Assembly (NCBI RefSeq): GCF_013284245.2
Contig: NZ_CP085876.1
Location: 3,393,001-3,457,000, forward strand
Length of the DNA stretch: 64,000 nt
Source of the DNA: Brevibacillus sp. DP1.3A
GTDB taxonomy: Bacteria > Bacillota > Bacilli > Brevibacillales > Brevibacillaceae
Direction: 5' to 3'
Part shown: piece after piece, positions 1 to 7,681 of the stretch
Layout: each line of letters opens with the position of its first letter
How positions within the stretch are numbered: position 1 is the first letter of the stretch
Notes under the pieces: model-generated
Database searches by the model: none
What the model saw: the letters and a program-made list of their open reading frames with translations, nothing else
What the model was told of the DNA's origin: nothing
Program-made: the position numbers and the translations under genes

Positions 1-1
1 A

Positions 2-88
2 ACCAAAAGACTCGTACGCCGTAAGGACCGCTTCTCTAGCAAGGCCTTTGCCGCTTTTGCCGAGATGATCAATCAAAGAGGGCTGTAG
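2..88 (+). CDS. 3' end of a probable LysR-type transcriptional regulator (partial)
   Basis: An open frame enters from the left window edge and ends at TAG 86-88, giving 28 residues. The tail (…LVRRKDRFSSKAFAAF…) resembles the C-terminal end of LysR-type effector domains, where an R-x-D-R turn precedes a last helix. Nothing upstream is visible, so the start, DNA-binding domain and target cannot be read. The next 93 bases up to the convergent PhzF-like gene contain no gene that I can support. Confidence 0.45.
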   Translation, partial: TKRLVRRKDRFSSKAFAAFAEMINQRGL

Positions 89-181
89 GGACGGATGCTT
101 CGCGGTCCGATCCCGTTATACCCGCTTATAGTTGTCTAAAAGGGGGTTAACCAAGATTATTAAGAATATAATTCACTTTAC

Positions 182-1051
182 TTAAATATCAATCCATTTT
201 TCTTGGAATGTAGAAGCAGAACCTCCCACCTGAACATATGTAATATCACCTAAGTGAACAGATACATTTACAGTAATTTCTGAGGAGCTGTTCATTGTAT
301 ATCCTTGTTCAAAAGTAAAGGTTCTTTCTCTACTTTTTTTCTTGTCATTATATTTTACTAAGTAACAAGCTAAAGCAGCATTTGATGTACCAGTAGCACT
401 TTCTTCAGGAATGTCATATAAAGGTGCAAAGTTCCTACAATGAGCTGTGGAATCATGTAGGGTTTCTAGAGTAAATAAATGATACCCCGTTACATTATAC
501 TTTTTACTTATTTTAGTGATTCCTTCCATATCAGGGTCTATTTCTAATAAGTCTTTAAGACTTTTTACAGGTACAATGATGTCGCGTAAGCCTGTAGAAA
601 CAATTTGGATAGGCATATTAGGCATTAATTGGTCCTCATTTATACGTAATGATCCTATTATATCTTTAGAAGGAAGTATTTCTAAAAAACTCGGGGGGTT
701 TTGCTGTAAGAAAATCCTGTGATTTTCAAAATTTTGTACATGTAGTACCCCCGCTTTTGTTTCCGTGGTATAAATTCCTGGATGTATTATTCTTCTTTGA
801 GCTAGTAAGGAAAAAGTTGCAACCGTGGCATGCCCACATACATCTACTTCTTCATTCGGTGTAAAATACCTAATTTTATAATCTGAATTTGTAGAAGGGA
901 ATATAAAAGCAGTCTCTGAAAAACCTAATGTACTAGCGATAACTTGCATATCTTTCTCTGTGAGATCTTTCGTATCTAGAACAACTCCCGCAGGGTTTCC
1001 CCCTTCTCCGTTTTTAGTGAAAGCAGATAAAACGTATACTTTAGTTCTCAA
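182..1051 (-). CDS. PhzF-family isomerase/epimerase-like protein
   Basis: A 289-residue protein of the PhzF / diaminopimelate-epimerase fold. It opens with the family-typical V-x-x-F-t...GNPAGVV stretch (about residues 6-24), has the catalytic Glu in GFSETAF (Glu46), a CGHATVA motif near residue 72 and a second glycine-rich ATGTSNAAL motif near residue 220, so both half-domains are complete. PhzF itself isomerises a phenazine precursor, but most family members in Firmicutes have no known substrate and no other phenazine gene is here. The start is TTG at 1051, chosen because AAGGA lies 7 bases upstream; it overlaps the end of the small upstream gene, so the two are translationally coupled. The region is visibly richer in A+T than the genes to its right. 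Confidence 0.85.
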   Translation of the reverse strand: MRTKVYVLSAFTKNGEGGNPAGVVLDTKDLTEKDMQVIASTLGFSETAFIFPSTNSDYKIRYFTPNEEVDVCGHATVATFSLLAQRRIIHPGIYTTETKAGVLHVQNFENHRIFLQQNPPSFLEILPSKDIIGSLRINEDQLMPNMPIQIVSTGLRDIIVPVKSLKDLLEIDPDMEGITKISKKYNVTGYHLFTLETLHDSTAHCRNFAPLYDIPEESATGTSNAALACYLVKYNDKKKSRERTFTFEQGYTMNSSSEITVNVSVHLGDITYVQVGGSASTFQEKWIDI

Positions 1052-1265
1052 TATATTTTCCTTCTTTCGTAATTTTCACATTAATTATAAAATATAGTTT
1101 TCCTTCATGGATTCCAACACGTAATTTCATCTTCCCGTTAAATATTATATCCAACGAATTCCATGTGTGTATTGAATTAGCCTGCTCGTTAGTTGAATGC
1201 GAGTCTAATACTTGTGCTTGCGTAGTTTTTCTTGTCGCCAAATGATTGTCTGTGGAATGAGACAT
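1041..1265 (-). CDS. Small hypothetical protein coupled to the PhzF-like gene
   Basis: A 74-residue protein I do not recognise. It begins with ATG at 1265 behind a strong GGAGG spaced 7 bases, and its stop overlaps the TTG start of the PhzF-like gene by 11 bases, which supports real translation. The N-terminal half is polar (Ser, Thr, His, Asn, Gln); the C-terminal half is a likely beta-hairpin (MKLRVGIHEGKLYFIINVKI). No signal peptide, membrane segment or metal motif is seen. Confidence 0.6.
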   Translation of the reverse strand: MSHSTDNHLATRKTTQAQVLDSHSTNEQANSIHTWNSLDIIFNGKMKLRVGIHEGKLYFIINVKITKEGKYIEN

Positions 1266-1286
1266 GTCATTTCCTCCATTTTAAAA

Positions 1287-1310
1287 GGGAAGCCGATCGA
1301 ACAGCTTCCC
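1287..1310 (-). terminator. Intrinsic terminator after the azoreductase gene
   Basis: A 7-bp inverted repeat (GGGAAGC / GCTTCCC) with a 10-base loop, followed on the minus strand by TTTT. It lies 21 bases past the azoreductase stop and just before the next ribosome binding site, so it would separate that gene from the PhzF pair. Confidence 0.6.
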
Positions 1311-1331
1311 TCATCTTAAGGATGTCTTCAA

Positions 1332-1979
1332 TTAGAAAATTTCCGCTACTTGACGTGCTTCTCGGAGCGCCTTTTCCTTGAACTCCTCCGCTCGATTAGC
1401 GAACTCTTGCATCCCCTCAACAAAGATGCCTTGAAAATCCGTTACACCTAAAAAGTTCAGAATGGCTTTTATGTGACGGTGCCCCATTTCACAATCTTCG
1501 TAGGTCCCCCCTGAGCCAGGCGACAAGATACTTCCAGATGCTTGAATATGAACTGCTTTTTTACCGCCAAGCACAACGGTTCTACTGCCGTCAGAATTAT
1601 ATTTAACCGTCTTTCCTGGAAGGACGATCGCGTCAAGATAGTTCTTCATAACTGTCGGATAGGAAAAATTCCAGATCGGCGAGACAAAAATATATTTGTC
1701 TGCAGCTATGAATTGTTCAAGGACTTGGAGAATACGTCCGAATTTACTTTGCTCAGCAGGCGTTAATTGATCGAAAGACACTCCCTGTCTAAGCTTGTCC
1801 CGTGCATCCAATACATCACCATCGTGTTGAGGGAGATCCAGCTTAAACAAATCGAGATGCACGACCTCGTCTTGCGGATGGGTGGAACGGTAAACTTGTA
1901 AAAATTCTTTCCCTACTGTCATGGAATAGGAACGCTCATCATCACGTGGGTGAGCTGTAATATAAAGTACGGTTGCCAT
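1332..1979 (-). CDS. azoR: FMN-dependent NADH-azoreductase / NAD(P)H quinone reductase (AzoR-like)
   Basis: A 215-residue flavodoxin-fold oxidoreductase. The N-terminal strand and phosphate loop (VLYITAHPRDDERSYS), the SPIWNFSYPTVMKNYLDAI motif that contacts FMN near residue 95 and a late ...GSGGTYEDCEMGH... segment fit AzoR-type homodimeric enzymes that use NAD(P)H for two-electron reduction of quinones or azo compounds. I chose ATG 1979, behind GGAGG at a rather long 11-base spacing; an in-frame TTG at 2003 would add eight residues but overlaps that ribosome binding site. The next gene upstream on the same strand is a carboxymuconolactone-decarboxylase-like protein, with 42 bases between, suggesting a two-gene quinone/redox unit. 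Confidence 0.85.
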   Translation of the reverse strand: MATVLYITAHPRDDERSYSMTVGKEFLQVYRSTHPQDEVVHLDLFKLDLPQHDGDVLDARDKLRQGVSFDQLTPAEQSKFGRILQVLEQFIAADKYIFVSPIWNFSYPTVMKNYLDAIVLPGKTVKYNSDGSRTVVLGGKKAVHIQASGSILSPGSGGTYEDCEMGHRHIKAILNFLGVTDFQGIFVEGMQEFANRAEEFKEKALREARQVAEIF

Positions 1980-2021
1980 AAAAAGAAAAACCTCCGTTTT
2001 CAATAGGCGGCGACTGCCGAT

Positions 2022-2495
2022 TTATTTTTTGGCCAAAACGTCTGCGACTTGACGAGTAGAGACGTTAATCCGGTTATAAAGGTTGGCTGTAGCGATTCCA
2101 GCAATAAGCGTAGCCAGCGCCGCTTCATCATAGTGACGGGCTGCTTCTTCGTATACTTCGTCCGGCACAGGCTGGGATTGTTCGTTAAGTCGAGTCATCG
2201 ACTCACTCAGCGCTAGCACAGCACGTTCCGCATCGGTGAAATTCGACGTATCGCGCCATGCGGCTACAGCTAGAATTCGCTCTGTAGATTCGCCTGCATT
2301 CTTCGCGTTGTTGGAATGAAGAGTGACGCAGACGCTATCTCCGTTGATTTGGCTAATACGAAGGTAGGCAAGGAAAAGAGTGCGGGCCGGCACACCGTTT
2401 TTCTCGGCTGACGTAAATAAGGCTTTGCCCAACGCCTGCAAGGATTGGCCCACTTCGGGCAAAATGATAACAGGGTTTTTCATTCTGGATTGCAT
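2022..2495 (-). CDS. Carboxymuconolactone decarboxylase / AhpD-like family protein
   Basis: A 157-residue all-helical protein of the CMD/AhpD-like family. The diagnostic C-x2-C-x3-H segment appears as D-S-V-C-V-T-L-H near residue 50: the second Cys and the His are kept, but the first Cys is replaced by Asp. A peroxidase-type thiol pair therefore cannot form, and an AhpD-like disulfide role is unlikely without another Cys. ATG 2495 is chosen over an upstream in-frame start because AAAGGAG lies 8 bases before it. It precedes azoR on the same strand; such pairings are common in Firmicutes, but the substrate is unknown. Confidence 0.75.
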   Translation of the reverse strand: MQSRMKNPVIILPEVGQSLQALGKALFTSAEKNGVPARTLFLAYLRISQINGDSVCVTLHSNNAKNAGESTERILAVAAWRDTSNFTDAERAVLALSESMTRLNEQSQPVPDEVYEEAARHYDEAALATLIAGIATANLYNRINVSTRQVADVLAKK

Positions 2496-2915
2496 AGGAA
2501 ACACTCCTTTGATTATCTGAGAGAAGCCCTTAATTTTGCCTCTCACTATAATGACGTAACGAACGTGGAGAGTGTGACCGAATCAGAATCTTCATCAGAC
2601 AATAATGATAAAGCAGAATTACAGGCGCCAGTGGCTGCAGCGGCACAGCTTTCTTACCATGCACTCATAGGGTCCCACAAGAAAGTCGCCGAGCGCGATT
2701 TCCTCTGCTCATATTTATACTTTCTCATACGTAAAAAAGTGGAGCCCTCCTCATTTGGAAGCTCCACTTTATCCTTTTCATTATCCCTACTGTTAATCGA
2801 CTTATATCTGAGGCATAATCGCGTTACATCAGAAATTTACTCTCGAGCATCGTGTAATAAGCTTCCTTATTCATAAAAGTCATCCTTCGTTTGAGTCACT
2901 TGGCTTGAAGCAGGG
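2496..2915. other. 420-base intergenic stretch with one terminator
   Basis: No gene is supported here. A TATAGT -10-like box (minus strand, 2545-2550) sits about 50 bases upstream of the CMD-like gene without a convincing -35. A plus-strand open frame through 2445-2876 has no ribosome binding site, runs antisense into the CMD-like gene and across the terminator hairpin at 2736-2770, and is not called. Confidence 0.5.
2733..2770 (-). terminator. Intrinsic terminator of the acyltransferase-like gene
   Basis: A perfect 10-bp stem (AAAGTGGAGC 2736-2745 with GCTCCACTTT 2761-2770) followed on the minus strand by a run of six T. It lies about 145 bases after the stop of the acyltransferase-like gene, the only transcript that would reach it in this direction. 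Confidence 0.85.
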
Positions 2916-3938
2916 CTACAGCTTAGGTAAAATACGTTTCAGATTCGTAAATCTTAACAAAACGTCTGTTACAAGCAAGACAACGAAACCAAAGATCATA
3001 GCTGAATAATCCGTCATTTGCTGTAAACCCAAGAGCAGCACGCTCCAGCCAAAGATTACCCATTGAATGATATAGATCCCAGTGACATGACTGCTCCAGA
3101 AATATATTGGATGTAACAGCTTCTGAAATCCAGCTTTATTTAACTTAGTAACAAAGGAATCAGCTAGAACCATCCATAAAAAGATAAAACTCATCATCAG
3201 CAAATGAATAGCCAGTCCACTTCGGTTGTAATCACCTATTGGAAATAGCGGAAACATTGCAGCACCAGCTATCCCTAAAATCAGACATCCCATCAAATAT
3301 TTTTTCTTGATCTGCTCCTCCAATTTCTGTGTTTGAAGGTATTTACTTACATACATGCCTAAAAGGAAGTATACCCCCCATGGAAATAAGGGGAATTGAG
3401 TATTGGCGCCAGCCCCCCAAAGCGGGTCGAAAATATACAAATCGCTTTTCAATCCCCACAAGTAGGGTGAGATCAGCAGTATGCCCAGGATGAATGCCGG
3501 CAGAATGAATGCATGCTCTGCAAGCTTTTTTAAAGCGGAGAAAAAGATCAGTGACAATCCTGCTAATTGAAAAATATCTACCATGAACAAATGTGACACT
3601 GCTACCCCCGAATCACCGGCCAATGAAAAAGGAATGGTAAATCGAAGTGCATTTAAGACATATCCAAAAGCGAATATTTTACAGCCGCGTATCATATTTT
3701 CTGCTACGCTTTTTTTGGAGCGTACTGCGAAAACTCCCATGATAAATATGAATACAGGCGCAGCAGGTGCGGTACCTAATAAAACAAACAGATTGCCCAA
3801 CAGGGTGTCGCCTTCGCCTGATGTTCTTTCATGCATGATCATAGCATGCTGCATAATCATAAAAAACACAGCCAATCCTCTGGCAAAATCCAGATAGAAA
3901 ATGCGTTTTGACTCTACTTGAGCCAGATTTTTCTCCAT
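2916..3938 (-). CDS. Multi-pass membrane protein, acyltransferase-like (DUF1624/HGSNAT-like)
   Basis: A 340-residue protein with about ten predicted membrane helices. It starts with the R-x-x-YLDFARGLAVFFMIMQHA signature (residues about 11-30) found in DUF1624/heparan-alpha-glucosaminide-acetyltransferase-like and related acyltransferase-3 families, where Asp/Arg of the first helix and a membrane His are conserved. This suggests transfer of an acyl group across the membrane to an envelope sugar, but the acceptor cannot be read. ATG 3938 is chosen because CGGAGG lies 8 bases upstream; an ATG 30 bases further upstream has no ribosome binding site. It stands alone between two terminators and has its own promoter/operator at 4001-4029. 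Confidence 0.7.
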   Translation of the reverse strand: MEKNLAQVESKRIFYLDFARGLAVFFMIMQHAMIMHERTSGEGDTLLGNLFVLLGTAPAAPVFIFIMGVFAVRSKKSVAENMIRGCKIFAFGYVLNALRFTIPFSLAGDSGVAVSHLFMVDIFQLAGLSLIFFSALKKLAEHAFILPAFILGILLISPYLWGLKSDLYIFDPLWGAGANTQFPLFPWGVYFLLGMYVSKYLQTQKLEEQIKKKYLMGCLILGIAGAAMFPLFPIGDYNRSGLAIHLLMMSFIFLWMVLADSFVTKLNKAGFQKLLHPIYFWSSHVTGIYIIQWVIFGWSVLLLGLQQMTDYSAMIFGFVVLLVTDVLLRFTNLKRILPKL

Positions 3939-4000
3939 AACATCCACCTCCGCAGGATTTGTTTTCATTTTGACAGGTTGCTCCGACTTTTTAATAGAAG

Positions 4001-4029
4001 CGTAAACTTTAGGTCAGACCTAATGTCAA
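4001..4029 (-). promoter_or_regulatory. Promoter with a palindromic operator upstream of the acyltransferase-like gene
   Basis: On the minus strand a perfect -35 TTGACA (4024-4029) is followed at once by the palindrome TTAGGTC-T-GACCTAA (4009-4023), then a weak -10 candidate TTTACG (4001-4006) at 17-base spacing. A 15-bp perfect operator filling the -35/-10 spacer is the layout of TetR- or MarR-type repression. No such regulator gene is adjacent. Confidence 0.65.
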
Positions 4030-4043
4030 GAAAGCCAACGTAA

Positions 4044-4095
4044 AAAGAAGCCGAGAGAATACGGGATAACTCCCTGCATTCTTCTCGGCTTTTCG
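4044..4095 (-). terminator. Intrinsic terminator of the anthranilate/3-hydroxyanthranilate operon
   Basis: A long hairpin with outer stem AAGCCGAG / CTCGGCTT (4048-4055 / 4084-4091) and inner GGGA / TCCC. The minus strand continues with CTTTTT. It lies 11 bases past the last gene of the operon; the T-rich sequence on the plus side means it may work in both directions. Confidence 0.85.
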
Positions 4096-4105
4096 CCTTT
4101 ACTGC

Positions 4106-4894
4106 CTATCCCGTTTTCACCACAAACTCAATGCTTCCGAGGCCACCCCATTTGGCACTTACGACATCCCCTTCCCGTAACTGGTGGGAACCGGTAATGC
4201 CCCCGGACAAAATCAAATCTCCCTTGTGCAGCTTGCGCCCTTCGCGAGCAAGCATGTTCGCCAGCATCGCGACCGCGTTGGCTGGATGACCGAGAACAGC
4301 CGCACCAGCCCCCAAGTCTTTGAGCTCGCCATTGATCGAAAGAGTAACACCTACCAAATCGAGTTCAAGTTCATCAGGCTTTTTCCATGTCGATCCGATA
4401 AACACACGGGAAGACGAAGTATTGTCGGCAATGACATCCGGTAAGGCAAACTGGAACTGCGCATACCTGCTGTCGATAATCTCAAGTGCGGGAACCACAT
4501 AGTCAGTGGATGCCAGAACTTGAGCCTCCGTGATGCCCGGTCCTTCCAAATCCTCACTCAAAACAAAGGCGATTTCCGCTTCCACCTTGGGATGAATCAA
4601 TTCATTGATCCGCAGAATGCCGTCCTCGATATTCATATAGTCAAAAATATAGCCCCGAATCGGTTCGTGCACATTCATCTGCTTCATTTTTGCCTGACTG
4701 GTCAAACCCATTTTAGAGGCAAAGATTCGATGTCCCTGCTCAAGCTTGAGGGATACCAGCTCATTTTGAATACGATATCCATCTTCCACTGTCAGCTCGG
4801 GGTATTCAGCCGTCAGTTTCACGATCTCCTCCCTATTCAACTCCGCATCCACCAGCTTCTGAGCCAACCTTTTGTACAATAGTTCCGATTGCAC
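4106..4894 (-). CDS. 4-oxalocrotonate decarboxylase (DmpH/XylI-like)
   Basis: A 262-residue member of the hydratase/decarboxylase family. It fits the decarboxylase branch rather than the hydratase branch: KMGLTSQAKMKQMNV near residue 58, [12 protein letters not shown] with the metal-binding Glu pair near residue 105, DSRYAQFQF, and GAGAAVLGHPANAVAMLAN near residue 200, as I remember them from XylI/DmpH. It removes CO2 from 4-oxalocrotonate to give 2-oxopent-4-enoate. The reading frame is open further upstream into the aldolase gene; I chose GTG 4894 because AGGGGGT lies 6 bases before it. It is the last gene of the operon, and the order hydratase-acetaldehyde dehydrogenase-aldolase-decarboxylase is that of dmpEFGH. 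Confidence 0.85.
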   Translation of the reverse strand: MQSELLYKRLAQKLVDAELNREEIVKLTAEYPELTVEDGYRIQNELVSLKLEQGHRIFASKMGLTSQAKMKQMNVHEPIRGYIFDYMNIEDGILRINELIHPKVEAEIAFVLSEDLEGPGITEAQVLASTDYVVPALEIIDSRYAQFQFALPDVIADNTSSSRVFIGSTWKKPDELELDLVGVTLSINGELKDLGAGAAVLGHPANAVAMLANMLAREGRKLHKGDLILSGGITGSHQLREGDVVSAKWGGLGSIEFVVKTG

Positions 4895-4905
4895 GCTGAT
4901 ACCCC

Positions 4906-5928
4906 CTATCTGATTTTGGTAGAGCTGTTCAGTTGGGAGATTTCCGTTGCGACATCCACGATCATGTCTTCTTGTCCCCCCACGGCCTTTCGCCTTCCCA
5001 GCTCGATCAAAATATCCCGGGAGTCGATGCCGAATCTTCTGGCTGCACGCTCGGCATGAAGCCGGAAGCTGGAATAGACACCCGCGTATCCGAGAACCAG
5101 AGCGTCTCTGGTAATTTCCTGTGGTACTTGAAGAATCGGCGACACGATTTCCTCTGCTAGGTCCATCATTTTGTACAGATCGACGCCCGTCTGAATGCCC
5201 ATTCGATCCAGTACAGCAAGGAGAACCTCGGTTTGTGTATTGCCCGCACCAGCACCCAAGCACCGAACACTGCCATCAATCCAGGTCGCACCCTCTTGAA
5301 TGGCGACGAGCGTATTAGCCATAGCTAAAGACAAATTATTGTGTGCATGGAAGCCAACAGGAATATGTAGACCTTGCTTCAACGCCCGGACTCGTTCCCC
5401 TGCTTGATCAGGTAACAGAGTGCCAGCAGAATCGACGATATACACGACATCGGCTCCGTAGCTTTGCATGAGTCTAGCTTGCTCCGCCAGTTTTTCCGGA
5501 GCAGCCATATGCGACATCATCAAAAAGCCAACTGTCGTCAAGCCAAGCTCTTTCGCCCGAAAAATATGCTGAGCGGAGATGTCCGCTTCGGTCGCATGTG
5601 TGGCGATACGTGCCATGCCTACCCCTAGCCCTGCAGCCGTCTTCAAATCTTTGATCGTGCCGATTCCCGGCAGCAAGAGAACGCCCACTTTCGCTTGTTT
5701 ACAAACGGAAACGGCAGCCTCGATCAGCTCCAGTTCAGAGGTCCTGGACAGCCCATACTGCAGGGACGATCCAGCCAATCCATCTCCATGAGAGACTTCG
5801 ATATTCGGAACGTTCGCTTCATCTAATGCGCGCGCCACCGCGGTTACTTGCTCAACAGTAAACTGGTGATTGATCGCATGGCTTCCATCTCGAAGAGCTA
5901 CCTCAGTGATCATAATATCTCGACTCAT
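4906..5928 (-). CDS. mhpE: 4-hydroxy-2-oxovalerate aldolase
   Basis: A 340-residue HMG-CoA-lyase-like TIM-barrel aldolase that splits 4-hydroxy-2-oxovalerate into pyruvate and acetaldehyde. [17 protein letters not shown] at the N-terminus carries the Arg-Asp pair of the active site; [16 protein letters not shown] near residue 200 supplies the metal-binding His-x-His. Length equals that of DmpG/MhpE. The start is ATG 5928 behind AAGGAGG. It follows the acylating acetaldehyde dehydrogenase by 25 bases; in this family the two proteins form a complex that channels acetaldehyde. The stop codon overlaps the ribosome binding site of the following decarboxylase gene. Confidence 0.95.
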   Translation of the reverse strand: MSRDIMITEVALRDGSHAINHQFTVEQVTAVARALDEANVPNIEVSHGDGLAGSSLQYGLSRTSELELIEAAVSVCKQAKVGVLLLPGIGTIKDLKTAAGLGVGMARIATHATEADISAQHIFRAKELGLTTVGFLMMSHMAAPEKLAEQARLMQSYGADVVYIVDSAGTLLPDQAGERVRALKQGLHIPVGFHAHNNLSLAMANTLVAIQEGATWIDGSVRCLGAGAGNTQTEVLLAVLDRMGIQTGVDLYKMMDLAEEIVSPILQVPQEITRDALVLGYAGVYSSFRLHAERAARRFGIDSRDILIELGRRKAVGGQEDMIVDVATEISQLNSSTKIR

Positions 5929-5953
5929 ATGCGGTTCCTCCTTTCATTCGTGG

Positions 5954-6841
5954 CTATATACCTGTGCCGATGCCGACAGCATGCTTGGCATATTCCTCTG
6001 CTACCTTCACCGCTGTCGCCGTCATGATATCCAGATTGCCTGAATAAGTAGGGAGGTAGTCGCCCGCGCCTTCCACTTCCAAAAAAACGGTGATTTTGTT
6101 TTCATCAAAGATCGGTTCTGAGCGCAGTCGGTAACCAGGAACGTATGCTTGAATATAGGCAACGGTCTGGTGGATAGCCTTCACGATCGCCTGTCGGTCC
6201 GCACCTTCCTCCACTACGGCATAGACCGTATCTCTCATTAGGATCGGCGGCTCCGCCGGATTCAGGATGATGATCGCCTTGCCTTTCTTCGCGCCGCCAA
6301 TCGCTTCGATACCATGTGCAGTCGTCTCCGTAAATTCGTCGATGTTGGAACGTGTGCCAGGACCCGCGCTTTTACTGGAAATAGTGGCCACGATTTCTGC
6401 GTAACTGACCGGACTCACACTCCCTATGGCATGAACGATCGGAATAGTAGCCTGGCCGCCGCATGTGATCAGATTGATGTTCTTTTCATTCAAATGCGCA
6501 CCGAGATTCACAGATGGTACTACATAAGGGCCTACAGCAGCAGGCGTCAGATCGATGGCGAACTTTCCTGCCTCCCTGAGCGCCTTGGCATGTCGAATAT
6601 GTGCTTTGGCTGAAGTAGCGTCAAAGACGATATCTGCAAGATCCGCACCGGTTTCCAAAAACGGTTTCAATCCGCCGTCAAATACGTAGTATCCAGCGGC
6701 CTTCGCTCTTCGCAGACCATCCGAATCAGCATCGATTCCAATCATGGACGTCAGTTCAAGAACTGACGACCTTCCGAGCTTGATCATCAGGTCTGTCCCG
6801 ATGTTCCCCGAGCCCAGTATGGCTACTTTAACTTTCTTCAT
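5954..6841 (-). CDS. mhpF: Acetaldehyde dehydrogenase, CoA-acylating
   Basis: A 295-residue enzyme converting acetaldehyde, NAD+ and CoA to acetyl-CoA. It shows the Rossmann loop [13 protein letters not shown] at residues 4-16 and the catalytic Cys in [10 protein letters not shown] near residue 128. Length and sequence match DmpF/MhpF. ATG 6841 is used because AAAGGAG lies 7 bases before it; a frame that starts 33 bases earlier overlaps the end of the hydratase gene and carries no better signal. It pairs functionally with the aldolase encoded next. Confidence 0.95.
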   Translation of the reverse strand: MKKVKVAILGSGNIGTDLMIKLGRSSVLELTSMIGIDADSDGLRRAKAAGYYVFDGGLKPFLETGADLADIVFDATSAKAHIRHAKALREAGKFAIDLTPAAVGPYVVPSVNLGAHLNEKNINLITCGGQATIPIVHAIGSVSPVSYAEIVATISSKSAGPGTRSNIDEFTETTAHGIEAIGGAKKGKAIIILNPAEPPILMRDTVYAVVEEGADRQAIVKAIHQTVAYIQAYVPGYRLRSEPIFDENKITVFLEVEGAGDYLPTYSGNLDIMTATAVKVAEEYAKHAVGIGTGI

Positions 6842-6863
6842 ACATGCACTCCTTTCATGCTTT

Positions 6864-7649
6864 TTACCTGCCAAACCTGACTCCTACTGAACCAAGTCCA
6901 GCAATCCGAGTGTGAAATACATCGCCAGGCTTAGCTTCAACCGCTGCCGATAACGCACCGGACAAGATGATCTCTCCTGCTTTGAGTGTAATCCCTAATT
7001 CGTACAGCTTGTTTGCTAACCACGCCACACAGGATGCGGGATTGCCCAATGCGGCGGCACCCACACCGGTATTGACCAGCTCCTGATTTTTATAAAGCGC
7101 CATTCCTACCAGAGGAAGATCCAGATCTTGCGGTTTCACGGGATGTCCACTCAGCACATAGAAGCCCGAGGATGCATTGTCCGCAATTGTGTCTTCTAGT
7201 TTGATTTGCCAGTTGGCTATACGGCTGTCCACGATTTCCAAAGCAGGCACTACATATTCCGTTGCCATCAAGACATCATAGATGGTTACATGTGGCCCTT
7301 CCAGATCGCGTTTCAACAGGAAGGCAATTTCTGCTTCTACTTTTGGCTGAAGGACATGCTCGAAAGGCAGTTCTCCGTTGTTTTCCACGACCATGTCGTC
7401 CAATAAATGTCCATAATCTGGCTGTCCTACGCCAAGCAGTGTCTGCATGGCACGAGAGGTCAGGCCGATTTTCTTCCCTGTAATCCTCGCGCCTTCTTTC
7501 ACTTTTCGTTCAATCGTCTCCAATTGAACGTGGTATGCCTCTCTCTCGCTGATTTGCGGATCCAGTAAAGTGAGTGGCGCTACTCCCACCCCTTCACGAC
7601 TCGCCGCCGCTAAATGATCGGCGTATCGTGTGATCTTTTCTATGTCCAC
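6864..7649 (-). CDS. 2-oxopent-4-enoate hydratase (DmpE-like)
   Basis: A 261-residue paralogue of the decarboxylase at 4106-4894, but of the hydratase branch: [23 protein letters not shown] near residue 60, [11 protein letters not shown] near residue 102, [11 protein letters not shown] and [17 protein letters not shown]. It hydrates 2-hydroxypenta-2,4-dienoate/2-oxopent-4-enoate to 4-hydroxy-2-oxovalerate. The start is GTG 7649 behind GGAGGGG. The hydratase and decarboxylase of this family usually work as a complex so that the unstable dienol is not released; here their genes are separated by the dehydrogenase and aldolase genes. Confidence 0.85.
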   Translation of the reverse strand: MDIEKITRYADHLAAASREGVGVAPLTLLDPQISEREAYHVQLETIERKVKEGARITGKKIGLTSRAMQTLLGVGQPDYGHLLDDMVVENNGELPFEHVLQPKVEAEIAFLLKRDLEGPHVTIYDVLMATEYVVPALEIVDSRIANWQIKLEDTIADNASSGFYVLSGHPVKPQDLDLPLVGMALYKNQELVNTGVGAAALGNPASCVAWLANKLYELGITLKAGEIILSGALSAAVEAKPGDVFHTRIAGLGSVGVRFGR

Positions 7650-7681
7650 ACGGTCCCCTCCCTGATTTGCTGTTCTTCTCG

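Noticed and set aside
2445-2876. 143-residue plus-strand frame overlapping the CMD-like gene
   Set aside because: No ribosome binding site, no recognisable domain, runs antisense through the CMD-like gene start and across the intrinsic terminator hairpin at 2736-2770.
4106-5263. 385-residue reading for the decarboxylase gene starting inside the aldolase gene
   Set aside because: The extra 123 residues are an out-of-frame reading of the aldolase sequence, rich in Arg, Ser and Gly; GTG 4894 with AGGGGGT restores the normal 262 residues.
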